The position numbers and the translations under genes were made by a program. 64,000 bases of DNA from Nitrospirota bacterium (GTDB lineage Bacteria > Nitrospirota > Thermodesulfovibrionia > Thermodesulfovibrionales > JdFR-85). The stretch lies in assembly GCA_015492645.1 (NCBI GenBank), contig WGER01000031.1:1-64000 (forward strand), written 5' to 3'. Each line of letters starts with the position of its first letter. The stretch's first letter is position 1. Below, one piece after another: positions 25,047 through 32,955 of the stretch. The notes beneath the pieces were generated by a model. That model did not search any database. It had not been told where the DNA came from and saw only the letters and a list, made by a program, of their open reading frames with translations.

Positions 25047-25781
25047 TTATATATCCTTAAGGATGCCAACCGGATAGACAGATTTCATCTGTCTGTCTAT
25101 CCACTGGATCGCCTCTGTGGGATGCATATCCCAATCAGTGGGACAGGGAGAGAGGACCTCCAGAAAGGAGAATCCCCTATTTTCTAACTGGTACTGAAGG
25201 GCCTTTGTCATCATCCGCTTTGTCTCTTTCACCCCTTTCACACCATCAATGGCAGTCCTGCAGACAAAGACGGCACCTTCGATCTGGGCAATGATCTCTG
25301 CCACCCTGAGTGGATAGCCATGGACCATGGGGTCTCGTCCAGATGGGGTGGTAGAGGTCTTCTGCCCCAGGAGTGTTGTCGGGGCCATCTGTCCACCTGT
25401 CATGCCATAATTGGCATTGTTTACAAAGATTACAGTGAACCTCTCTCCTCTGTTTGCGGCATGGATTATCTCTGCCATACCTATGGAAGCGAGATCACCG
25501 TCTCCCTGATAGGAGATTATGACCCTATCAGGCATCAGCCTCTTCAGGGCAGTTGCTACTGCTGGAGGCCTGCCATGGGCACACTCAATCACATCAAAGT
25601 TGAAATAATCATATGCAAAGACCGCACACCCAACAGGCGCTATCCCTATGGTCCTGCCCCTTACGCCCAGGTCCTCCACACACTCAGCAACGAGTCTGTG
25701 CAGTATACTGTGGCCACAGCCGGGACAGAACCTGAAGGGCCTCTCCTTTAATGCCTCAGGCCTTCGGAATACCCTTTGCAT
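25047..25781 (-). CDS. 2-oxoacid:ferredoxin oxidoreductase, beta (thiamine pyrophosphate) subunit
   Basis: The 244-residue protein (from ATG 25781) has FCPGCGHSILHRL, GIAPVGCAVFAYDY, and the TPP motif GDGDLASIGMAEIIHAANRG...VNNANYGMTGGQ. The GMTGGQ ending is found in 2-oxoglutarate and related enzymes. The track start is 25 codons upstream inside the diguanylate cyclase gene and reads as Arg-rich sequence with no family match, so the internal ATG is preferred; the overlap is then 26 bp. No alpha subunit is adjacent. Confidence 0.88.
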   Translation of the reverse strand: MQRVFRRPEALKERPFRFCPGCGHSILHRLVAECVEDLGVRGRTIGIAPVGCAVFAYDYFNFDVIECAHGRPPAVATALKRLMPDRVIISYQGDGDLASIGMAEIIHAANRGERFTVIFVNNANYGMTGGQMAPTTLLGQKTSTTPSGRDPMVHGYPLRVAEIIAQIEGAVFVCRTAIDGVKGVKETKRMMTKALQYQLENRGFSFLEVLSPCPTDWDMHPTEAIQWIDRQMKSVYPVGILKDI

Positions 25782-27168
25782 CCTTCTGTCTGTCGTAGAG
25801 ATAGACCCTCCCCTTACCCTCCGCCTTCGCCCTGTACATCGCCATGTCTGCGGCATAGAGGAGCTCCTTTTCGGTGCTTCCGTCTTCTGGAAACCCTGAG
25901 ACCCCCCCGCTTATTGTTATATTGATCACCCTTGCCCTGTCTCCAGTAGCAGAATTCAGAAATTCAAACTCGGTCTCTGAAATACTCTCACATATCCTCT
26001 CGGCAACTGTAAGGGCCTCCTTTTTCGATGTCTTTGGGAGAATAAGTACAAACTCCTCACCACCATATCTGGCCACTATGTCGGCCTTACGGGACTTCTG
26101 AAGAAGGGTCCTGCCGAACTCCTGAAGGATCATATCTCCTGCCTGATGCCCGTAGGTGTCATTGATGGCCTTGAAATTGTCTATATCAAAGACAACCACC
26201 GCAAAGTTCTCACCATATCTCTTGGCCCTCTGGAGTTCCGTTTTAAGGGTCATGTAGAAATATCGCACATTATAGAGTCCTGTCAGGGGATCGGTTATGG
26301 AGAGTTTCTTTGCCTCATTGTAGAGCCTGAACTTCTCTACAATCAGGGAGACATGATTACCTATGAGATTTATAAGCGAGGCGAGGTCAAAATCAAAGGT
26401 GCTGGGCATCCTGGAGCCGAGTATCAGGTATCCATCTATCTTACCTGAACTCATCAACTGCCTGATCATCACAAAGGAAAGGCCTTCCTCCTGGAATACT
26501 CTATAGTGATGTACATCTGTCTCGTCTATGACCGCCATTGGATACTTTTGAAAGGATAGTCGTCTCAATACCTCTCGTTCAAATACACCTTCATCGATCC
26601 TCTTCAGAAATCGTGGTGAAAGACCGGAACTGGCCACCACTCTAAGAGTATCTTCTTCCAGGAGTACTATCATCCCTATCTCATACTCGGCAAGCATCAA
26701 GACCCTGGTAAGGAGGTCTTTAAAGAACTCCGCTCGGTCCATGGAGGAGATGAAGGTCTCAGAAAGGGTGTTTATAATCATCAATTCCCTGTTTCTCCGG
26801 ACAAGGTCCTCCTCTATTTTGATGTACAGAGTTATCTCATAGAGGCAGACACTGAAGTAATACCCTTCTCCATTCTGGCTCACTACAACTTCATACTGCT
26901 TTCCACCGATGTTTATCCTTTCCTTTATCTGTGTGCCGGTTGCCTTACACCTGAGAAAGAGCCTCCAGAGTGCATCTGAATCGAGTTCACGGATATGCTT
27001 TCCCTTTACAGGGGATTCTCTGGCAAAGATCTCTTCAAATGCCTCGTTACAATTGACGATGTTACCGATGTAATCGACAACTGCGAATGGAAAGACTATG
27101 AGCCCGCTGTCGAGACTTATGAGGCCTTCAGACCCGCTCCCTTTTACCACCACTCCTCTCCTGTCCAC
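25756..27168 (-). CDS. Diguanylate cyclase with PAS-like and GAF-like sensor domains
   Basis: The 470-residue protein has a PAS-like region (about 30-130: YIGNIVNCNEAFEEIF), a GAF-like region (about 145-290) and a GGDEF domain with active-site YGGEEFVLILP. The inhibitory site RKAD lies five residues before GGEEF, so product feedback is likely intact. It would make c-di-GMP in response to an unknown cytoplasmic signal. There is no transmembrane segment. It starts 4 bp after leuC with GTG (a second GTG a few codons on is possible), an unusual partner for amino-acid genes. Confidence 0.9.
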   Translation of the reverse strand: MDRRGVVVKGSGSEGLISLDSGLIVFPFAVVDYIGNIVNCNEAFEEIFARESPVKGKHIRELDSDALWRLFLRCKATGTQIKERINIGGKQYEVVVSQNGEGYYFSVCLYEITLYIKIEEDLVRRNRELMIINTLSETFISSMDRAEFFKDLLTRVLMLAEYEIGMIVLLEEDTLRVVASSGLSPRFLKRIDEGVFEREVLRRLSFQKYPMAVIDETDVHHYRVFQEEGLSFVMIRQLMSSGKIDGYLILGSRMPSTFDFDLASLINLIGNHVSLIVEKFRLYNEAKKLSITDPLTGLYNVRYFYMTLKTELQRAKRYGENFAVVVFDIDNFKAINDTYGHQAGDMILQEFGRTLLQKSRKADIVARYGGEEFVLILPKTSKKEALTVAERICESISETEFEFLNSATGDRARVINITISGGVSGFPEDGSTEKELLYAADMAMYRAKAEGKGRVYLYDRQKDAKGIPKA

Positions 27169-27172
27169 TTAC

Positions 27173-28441
27173 TCATAGGACCTCATCTGGAAGGGCGATC
27201 CTGCCCATGACAGCAGAGGCAGCCGCCACCGCAGGACCTGACAGGTATACCTCACTTTCAGGATGTCCCATTCTTCCAACAAAGTTACGGTTTGTTGTGG
27301 CAATGGCCCTTTCACCCCTGGCAAGGATTCCCATATGCCCGCCGAGACAGGGACCACAGGTGGGTGTGGAGACAACTGCGTCTGCCTCTATAAAGGTCTC
27401 TATGATGCCCTCCTTCAGGGCCTTCCGGTAGATCTCCTGGGTGGCAGGTATCACTATCATCCTCACATTGGGGTTCACCTTCTTTCCCCTTATCACTCTC
27501 GCAGCCTCCTCAAGGTCTTCATACCTGCCGTTAGTACAGGAACCTATCACCACCTGGTCAATGCTTATATGCGTCAACTCCCTTGCGGGCCTCACATTCG
27601 ATGGCAGGTGAGGACAGGCCACAAGTGGCTCTATCTTCGAGGCATCGTATTCTCTCACCTCGATATATTCTGCCTGCGGATCTGATTTATAGAGATTATA
27701 GGGCCTTCTGGCCCTCTGTCTTACATACTCCTCCGTTATCCCATCAGGCACAATTATACCTGATTTGCCACCCGCCTCTATGGCCATGTTACACATCGTG
27801 AGTCTTGCATGCATTGGAAGGGCACTGATTGTTTCACCTTCAAACTCCATGGCCCTGTAAAGGGCACCATCCACTCCTATATCACCAATGGTATGTAAGA
27901 TGAGGTCTTTGCCACTGACCCACCTCTGGAGCCTCCCGTAGTAAATAAACTTCATACTCTCTGGCACCTTAAACCAGCACTCACCCGTTGCCATAGCAGA
28001 GGCAACATCAGTGGAGCCAACACCTGTTGCAAATGCCCCGAGGGCCCCGTAAGTACAGGTGTGACTGTCTGCACCGATCACGAGGTCTCCAGGCAGTACC
28101 AGCCCCACCTCAGGCAGAAGGGCATGTTCAATACCCATCCGACCCACTTCAAAATAATGCACGATTCCGTGTCTTTTGGCGAACTCCCTCATCATCCTGC
28201 ACTGTTCTGCAGCCTTTATGTCCTTCTGGGGGGTGAAGTGGTCTGGTACAAGGGCAATCCTCTGTCGATCAAAGACATCACCTGCCCCGATTCTCTCAAA
28301 CTCCTTTATGGCAAGCGGGGCGGTTATATCATTGGCAAGTATCATGTCCACTCTTGCGATTATCAGTTCACCTGGATGTACCTCTTCTCTACCAGCATGA
28401 ACTGCAAGTATCTTCTCTGTTATTGTCATTGGTCTCGGCAT
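27173..28441 (-). CDS. leuC: 3-isopropylmalate dehydratase large subunit
   Basis: The 422-residue protein belongs to the aconitase family, with cluster ligands in [14 protein letters not shown] and [13 protein letters not shown] and the segment [18 protein letters not shown]. It isomerises 2- and 3-isopropylmalate (and probably citramalate intermediates). It is of the shorter bacterial/archaeal type. The leuA gene is immediately upstream (no gap), but the small subunit leuD and leuB are not in the window. Confidence 0.92.
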   Translation of the reverse strand: MPRPMTITEKILAVHAGREEVHPGELIIARVDMILANDITAPLAIKEFERIGAGDVFDRQRIALVPDHFTPQKDIKAAEQCRMMREFAKRHGIVHYFEVGRMGIEHALLPEVGLVLPGDLVIGADSHTCTYGALGAFATGVGSTDVASAMATGECWFKVPESMKFIYYGRLQRWVSGKDLILHTIGDIGVDGALYRAMEFEGETISALPMHARLTMCNMAIEAGGKSGIIVPDGITEEYVRQRARRPYNLYKSDPQAEYIEVREYDASKIEPLVACPHLPSNVRPARELTHISIDQVVIGSCTNGRYEDLEEAARVIRGKKVNPNVRMIVIPATQEIYRKALKEGIIETFIEADAVVSTPTCGPCLGGHMGILARGERAIATTNRNFVGRMGHPESEVYLSGPAVAAASAVMGRIALPDEVL

Positions 28442-29968
28442 CTATACACCTCGCTGAGGCTCCCTCTTCTTCCCCTCAAGTTTGTTGAGGGCATTTACAT
28501 AGGCCTTTGCAGAGGCGACTATGATATCCGTATCCGAGCCATATCCCCTCACAGTCCTCCCGTCCCTCTCCAGGGTCACAATCACCTCACCAAGGGCATC
28601 TGTACCACCTGTGATGCTCTTCACCTCAAACTTCTCGAGATGGCTGTCGGTCTCGGTGAGACGTGCTATCGCCTTGTAGGTAGCATCTACAGGACCGTCA
28701 CCGGTGGCAGTGGTCTCTCTCTCTTCGCCTCTGATCTCCATCCTCACCTTGGCGGTGGGCCTGGTCCCGGTGCCACTGGAGACCTTCAGGTCAATCAACT
28801 TAAAGACCTCTCTTACCCTCTTCACTTCCTCAGAGACAAGGGCCTCAAGATCATCATCAAAGATGTACTTCTTCTGGTCACAGAGTTGTTTGAATCTCTG
28901 AAAGGCATGGTTGAGTTCTTCCTCGCTCAGTTCATATCCGAGTTCCCTCAGTCTCTCCCGGAATGCGTGACGGCCGGAGTGCTTGCCAAGAACGAGTTTG
29001 CTCTGGGGGATACCGACCATCTCTGGCCTCATAATCTCATAGGTGGACCGTTCCTTCAGGAAGCCGTCCTGGTGAATCCCTGCCTCATGGGCAAAGGCAT
29101 TAGCCCCCACTATCGCCTTATTCGGCTGGACCACCATGCCGGTGAGTTTTGATACCAGCCTGCTGGTCTTGTAGATCTCCTCAGTAACAATCCCGGTATC
29201 AGCCTGGAAGTACTGGGGTCTCACCTTCAGCGCCATCACGATCTCCTCCATCGCAGCATTGCCTGCCCTTTCACCAATGCCGTTAATGGTACACTCAACC
29301 TGTCCGGCCCCTTTAAGGATTGCCGTAAGGGAGTTTGCCACTGCCAGTCCCAGATCATTATGGCAATGTACGGATATGGTCGCCTTATCCACATTTGGCA
29401 CCCTGTTCATCAGGTATTCGATCAACTCGCCAAACTCCTGGGGGATGGCATAACCCACCGTGTCAGGAATGTTGACAGTCTTTGCGCCTGCCCTGATCAC
29501 CTCCTCAGTCACCCTGCAGAGAAAGTCCCGGTCACTCCTTGTCGCATCCTCGGCAGAAAACTCCACATCGTCGGTGTACTGACGGGCCTTTTTCACGGCT
29601 GCAACTGCGGCGTCAAGGACCTCCTCTCTTGTCATCCTCAATTTGAACTTCAGGTGGATGTCCGAGGTGGCTATGAAGGTATGAATCCTGCCCTGCTCAG
29701 CGGGCCGGAGTGCTTCAGCAGCCCTTTCAATATCCACGTCCTTCGCCCTTGCAAGGGCTGCAATGGTGACCCCTTTTATTTCCTCTGATATCCTCTGTAC
29801 AGCCTCAAAGTCCCCTGGAGATGCAACAGGAAAACCCGCCTCAATAATATCCACATTTAGACGCACCAACTGGCGTGCCACATGCAGTTTCTCATCCACA
29901 TTCATGGAGGCGCCAGGGGATTGTTCCCCATCCCTCAGAGTGGTATCAAATATCTTTATATACCTCAT
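28442..29968 (-). CDS. leuA: 2-isopropylmalate synthase
   Basis: The 508-residue protein begins [17 protein letters not shown], has [14 protein letters not shown] and [19 protein letters not shown] in the HMGL barrel, and ends with the LeuA allosteric domain (about 385-500) that binds leucine. It condenses acetyl-CoA and 2-oxoisovalerate, the first step to leucine. The ATG overlaps the pssA stop by one base (TGATG). The paralogue cimA at 46 kb uses pyruvate instead. Confidence 0.93.
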   Translation of the reverse strand: MRYIKIFDTTLRDGEQSPGASMNVDEKLHVARQLVRLNVDIIEAGFPVASPGDFEAVQRISEEIKGVTIAALARAKDVDIERAAEALRPAEQGRIHTFIATSDIHLKFKLRMTREEVLDAAVAAVKKARQYTDDVEFSAEDATRSDRDFLCRVTEEVIRAGAKTVNIPDTVGYAIPQEFGELIEYLMNRVPNVDKATISVHCHNDLGLAVANSLTAILKGAGQVECTINGIGERAGNAAMEEIVMALKVRPQYFQADTGIVTEEIYKTSRLVSKLTGMVVQPNKAIVGANAFAHEAGIHQDGFLKERSTYEIMRPEMVGIPQSKLVLGKHSGRHAFRERLRELGYELSEEELNHAFQRFKQLCDQKKYIFDDDLEALVSEEVKRVREVFKLIDLKVSSGTGTRPTAKVRMEIRGEERETTATGDGPVDATYKAIARLTETDSHLEKFEVKSITGGTDALGEVIVTLERDGRTVRGYGSDTDIIVASAKAYVNALNKLEGKKREPQRGV

Positions 29969-30684
29969 CAGTGTCTTGCCCTCTTTCTCCTGTTATAGAG
30001 AAGGTATATGTTCTCTATTATACCCCAAAGAAGATATAGCATTGCAAAGGAGAAGAGGGCTAAAGGTGGATGAACCACCAAGATATAAAGGACCAGAAGA
30101 AAGGACACAAGGACCCAGAAGGGTTTCCTCTTTGTCAGGTCTAACTCCTTCATCCCGTGAAATCTGAGTGTACTGACCATAAGGAGAGAGAGGATCCAGG
30201 CAAGCATCAGGATAAGGAGATTCTTGCCAGGAGGTTCTAAAGAAAAACTGTGATAGAAGATCACCACAGAGGCGACTATTGTGGCTGCTGCTGGTATGGG
30301 CATCCCAGTGAAGAAGCGTTTCTCCTCCGAAAGCATCTGTACATTGTATCTGGCAAGTCTCAGTGCCCCACAGGCCGCAAAGAGAAAGGCGGTGGCAATC
30401 CCTACTCTTCCATACTCATTGAGGGACCATGTGTAGAGCAGCAGTGCTGGGGCAACTCCAAAGGCCACGATATCACTGAGTGAGTCCAGTTCAAGGCCGA
30501 ACTTCGTGGTGGAACTGGTCATCCTTGCCACCCATCCATCCAGCCCATCGAAGACCATAGCAATCAGTATCGCCCATGCCCCCATCGTGAAGTCACCCCT
30601 CAGGGCCATCACAATAGCGTAAAAACCAAAGAACATCCCGCAGAGTGTGAGACCATTGGGTAACAGGTATACGCCCTTTTTCAT
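29968..30684 (-). CDS. pssA: CDP-diacylglycerol-serine O-phosphatidyltransferase
   Basis: The 238-residue membrane protein has the CDP-alcohol phosphotransferase signature [20 protein letters not shown] followed by LDSLSD. It joins serine to CDP-diacylglycerol to give phosphatidylserine at the inner membrane. About six to eight hydrophobic segments are visible. It lies 11 bp after psd, the enzyme for the next step, so the two make phosphatidylethanolamine. Confidence 0.92.
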   Translation of the reverse strand: MKKGVYLLPNGLTLCGMFFGFYAIVMALRGDFTMGAWAILIAMVFDGLDGWVARMTSSTTKFGLELDSLSDIVAFGVAPALLLYTWSLNEYGRVGIATAFLFAACGALRLARYNVQMLSEEKRFFTGMPIPAAATIVASVVIFYHSFSLEPPGKNLLILMLAWILSLLMVSTLRFHGMKELDLTKRKPFWVLVSFLLVLYILVVHPPLALFSFAMLYLLWGIIENIYLLYNRRKRARH

Positions 30685-30695
30685 TGGGCCTCCTC

Positions 30696-31340
30696 TCAGC
30701 CAGGGACCTCCAGATGAAGGTCTCCGGTATTGAGATTTACGATGGCAAGGGGGGTCTCTCCGGCCTTCACCTGCATCCCTTCCTTTACCAGTATCTGAAT
30801 TTGTGATGGGAGTCTAACATCCACCCTTGAGCCGAGCATAATCAGCCCAAATCTTTCTGCCCTTCTGAGGGTGTCGCCCTCTTTCACCCTGCATACTATC
30901 CTCCTGGCGAGCACCCCTGCCACCTGTCTTATCAGTATCTGACCAAAGGGTGTGCTGAGAGTGATCTCGGTATTCTCATTTTCAAAGGATGCCTCATCAA
31001 GATATGCTGCCTTAAACCTTCCTGGATTGTGTACTATCCTCTCCACCACCCCATCGCATGGTGCCCTGTTCACATGCACATCAAAGAGTGACATGAAGAT
31101 ACTCACCCAGTGACCGTTTTCATTGTGTTTAACAGAGACGACCCTGCCATCTGCCGGACAGACGAGGAGACTGGTATCTGGAGGCGGGATTCTTTCAGGG
31201 TCACGAAAGAAATAAAACAGAAACAGAATAAGACCGAGACCTGGTATCACCAGAGGCCATAATCTGAGCAGAAAGGATACCCCTGAAATAATAAGCAGGA
31301 GAAGTATAATCCTCTGACCTTCCTTTGCGATCCTGAACAT
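30696..31340 (-). CDS. psd: Phosphatidylserine decarboxylase, short form
   Basis: The 214-residue proenzyme has an N-terminal hydrophobic hairpin (about 10-45), FFRDPER, SIFMSLFDVHVNRAPCDG and the self-cleavage site IMLGSRVDV, whose serine becomes the pyruvoyl group. The short form is typical of archaea and many bacteria (Psd type II). It converts phosphatidylserine to phosphatidylethanolamine. pssA follows directly. Confidence 0.93.
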   Translation of the reverse strand: MFRIAKEGQRIILLLLIISGVSFLLRLWPLVIPGLGLILFLFYFFRDPERIPPPDTSLLVCPADGRVVSVKHNENGHWVSIFMSLFDVHVNRAPCDGVVERIVHNPGRFKAAYLDEASFENENTEITLSTPFGQILIRQVAGVLARRIVCRVKEGDTLRRAERFGLIMLGSRVDVRLPSQIQILVKEGMQVKAGETPLAIVNLNTGDLHLEVPG

Positions 31341-31371
31341 CTATGAATTATACCAAATGAGGGCTCCTTTA

Positions 31372-32238
31372 TTAGTAGTATCGCCCTGGATCATCTTCCT
31401 CTTCATCCTGGAATATAAGTCTCCTCCGACGCCTGAGGATGCAGACTCCTGCCACCGTAAGGAGTGCTCCTGTAATAAAGAGGATCTCATAGAGATGCTC
31501 TGAGATAAAACGGACATAAAGCAAAGGAGAAAAGAGTGTCTTCTGCCATTCCTGCTCCAGTCCTTTTAAGGTCTCACCATAGACCACTCTGATTGCCTCC
31601 TCGAGGGGCTCACCATCCCGCAGAAGAGAAAGGAGGCGGACCACACCCTCTGGCCCTTTCTTCTTAATCAGATACTCAACAAAGTCTCTGCTTTCTTGAT
31701 AGGCAAGGACAATAAGGGATGACTGGGAAGGGAACCTGGTGAGGGATTCCAGTGGTATGAGGGTCTTTGACCTTGCTGCCCTTAGAAGCCTCTCTTTTCC
31801 CTGAAAACTGATCAACTCTGAAATACCAGAAGATGCCCACTGGCAGAACCCCTCATCAAGCCATCGCGGCGCCCTGCCTCTGGATGCCTGATGGAGGTAG
31901 AGATGACAGAGTTCGTGTTTTATTGTGCTTTGAAGTGTCTCATAGGAGCGCATCCTGGAGTAATTTATGACAATCCTGTTCTGAGATGGCATCGCAAAGG
32001 CAACATATAGAGGCCCGGCAAATCTCTGAAACTCCCTGTCTCTGGTGATATAGACCTCTATGTTATTTCCGAGACCCTCCTGGAATATCAACGAGAGTTG
32101 TCTGTCAGCCTCTTCGGCCAGTCTTCTAACCTCTGGCACTGTAGCCACCAATTCTTTATGGCTATGAATGGTAAATTCACCTGTAGAGATGCTGAAGATG
32201 CTGATAAGAATTATCAGAGCCCCTGCCAGTGTCCTCAT
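31372..32238 (-). CDS. Peptidase MA-like zinc metalloprotease, membrane-anchored
   Basis: The protein (288 residues from ATG 32238) has a signal peptide, the gluzincin motif HELCH at residues 108-112 with the third ligand in WLDEGFCQW (about E129), and a C-terminal membrane helix before a short basic and acidic tail. The active site would be extracytoplasmic. The track extends the frame 45 codons into a family A repeat; that part is repeat translation, not protein. The ATG has no Shine-Dalgarno but a TATAAT lies just upstream, so the mRNA may be leaderless. It may be the first gene of the psd-leu operon. Confidence 0.82.
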   Translation of the reverse strand: MRTLAGALIILISIFSISTGEFTIHSHKELVATVPEVRRLAEEADRQLSLIFQEGLGNNIEVYITRDREFQRFAGPLYVAFAMPSQNRIVINYSRMRSYETLQSTIKHELCHLYLHQASRGRAPRWLDEGFCQWASSGISELISFQGKERLLRAARSKTLIPLESLTRFPSQSSLIVLAYQESRDFVEYLIKKKGPEGVVRLLSLLRDGEPLEEAIRVVYGETLKGLEQEWQKTLFSPLLYVRFISEHLYEILFITGALLTVAGVCILRRRRRLIFQDEEEDDPGRYY

Positions 32239-32251
32239 TTTAATATTATAT

Positions 32252-32408
32252 AGGATTAAGGCACAGACGGTATGCCAAAAAACAGAGGTCAGAAGTCTGA
32301 AGTCAGAGGTCAGAAAACCAAGGAAGATTCCGACTTCTGACCTCTGATATCCGACCTCTGCTATTCGGTACACCGCCTGTGTATACTATTGCAGGTGATT
32401 TTGGACAG
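32252..32408. repeat. Dispersed palindromic repeat, family A, copy 2 (inverted)
   Basis: This copy is inverted relative to copies 1 and 3: GCACAGACGGTATGCC on the left, GGTACACCGCCTGTGTATAC on the right, with the same CAGAGGTCAGAAGTC interior. It lies between the peptidase-MA gene and the small peptide unit, and its left end borders the peptidase promoter. Confidence 0.85.
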
Positions 32409-32566
32409 CAGTGATATTATGGACAAATAGAAGTATTTATATCAGCATACCTGCCAGCGCCGTCGCCGATGTAACTGGCTTTATCCATTTGTGGAAAGGC
32501 AAACCGTTTGAGCGGCTCGAGTTTTGACCGAAAGTCAAAGGACAAAACAGGCTCTAACGCGGATCC

Positions 32567-32595
32567 TTGCTAAAAAAATGAAAATTTTGTATAAT
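32567..32595 (+). promoter_or_regulatory. Sigma-70 promoter of the small peptide unit
   Basis: TTGCTA (32567-32572), exactly 17 bases, and TATAAT (32590-32595). Transcription would begin near 32602, just before a small hairpin CCTGC-AAGAA-GCAGG in the leader. Confidence 0.7.
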
Positions 32596-32653
32596 TCAAA
32601 CATAAAAAACCTGCAAGAAGCAGGTTGTAATCCCTATGAAAGGGGGTGTAGTG

Positions 32654-32716
32654 ATGAAGATAAGAAAGGTCGAGAGGCTTTCTTCAGGTACTTGTAAGTG
32701 TAAATCCTCATGCTAA
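32654..32716 (+). CDS. 20-residue cysteine-rich peptide
   Basis: ATG 32654 has AAAGGGGGTG at 7-bp spacing and opens a 20-codon frame ending SSGTCKCKSSC. It is too short for the ORF track. The N-terminal half is basic (MKIRKVERL), the C-terminal half has three Cys in nine residues. A promoter is 58 bp upstream and a terminator 28 bp downstream, so the peptide has its own transcript of about 170 nt. It could be a modified-peptide (RiPP) precursor, a metal-binding peptide, or a leader ORF in a structured regulatory RNA: CTTTCTTCAGGTA and TACCTGAAAG can also pair around its end. I recognise no family. Confidence 0.5.
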   Translation: MKIRKVERLSSGTCKCKSSC

Positions 32717-32743
32717 GAGAATCGGACCACAATACCTGAAAGG

Positions 32744-32780
32744 CCCCCTCCCGGTAATGGTGAGGGGGTAATCTTTATTT
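32744..32780 (+). terminator. Rho-independent-type terminator of the peptide unit
   Basis: CCCCCTC (32744-32750) and GAGGGGG (32762-32768) form a 7-bp GC stem, followed by a T-rich stretch (TAATCTTTATTT). It separates the peptide transcript from uvrC. Confidence 0.65.
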
Positions 32781-32955
32781 CCAGACCTTGGTGGATGGTT
32801 TATATTCTTTGTCTTTAAATCTATCCAAAACTGTAGTGAGTGGCAGTGGCTCCCCACCCGCCGAGCACCAATTTCTATAGACAATTTACAGGAAACAAAA
32901 TTGTATTTTTTTGTTCTCTTCGTGTAGATTAATGGTGTAGGAGACTGACGACAAG

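Noticed and set aside
28061-29152. 363-residue plus-strand ORF
   Set aside because: It is antisense to leuA and leuC, which are unmistakable; its translation is low-complexity and has no family features.
32239-32373. N-terminal 45 residues of the 31372-32373 frame
   Set aside because: They are translation of repeat copy 2, not part of the peptidase; a signal peptide begins at ATG 32238.
32412-32560. Minus-strand fragment reading LPFHKWIKPVTSATALAGM
   Set aside because: A 37-codon open stretch without a start or recognisable family; could be a gene remnant, but the evidence is too thin.
32615-32646. CRISPR-like repeat (GTTGTAATCCCTATGAAAGG)
   Set aside because: It resembles some CRISPR repeats, but there is a single copy, no spacer array and no cas gene; it is better read as the leader of the small peptide gene.
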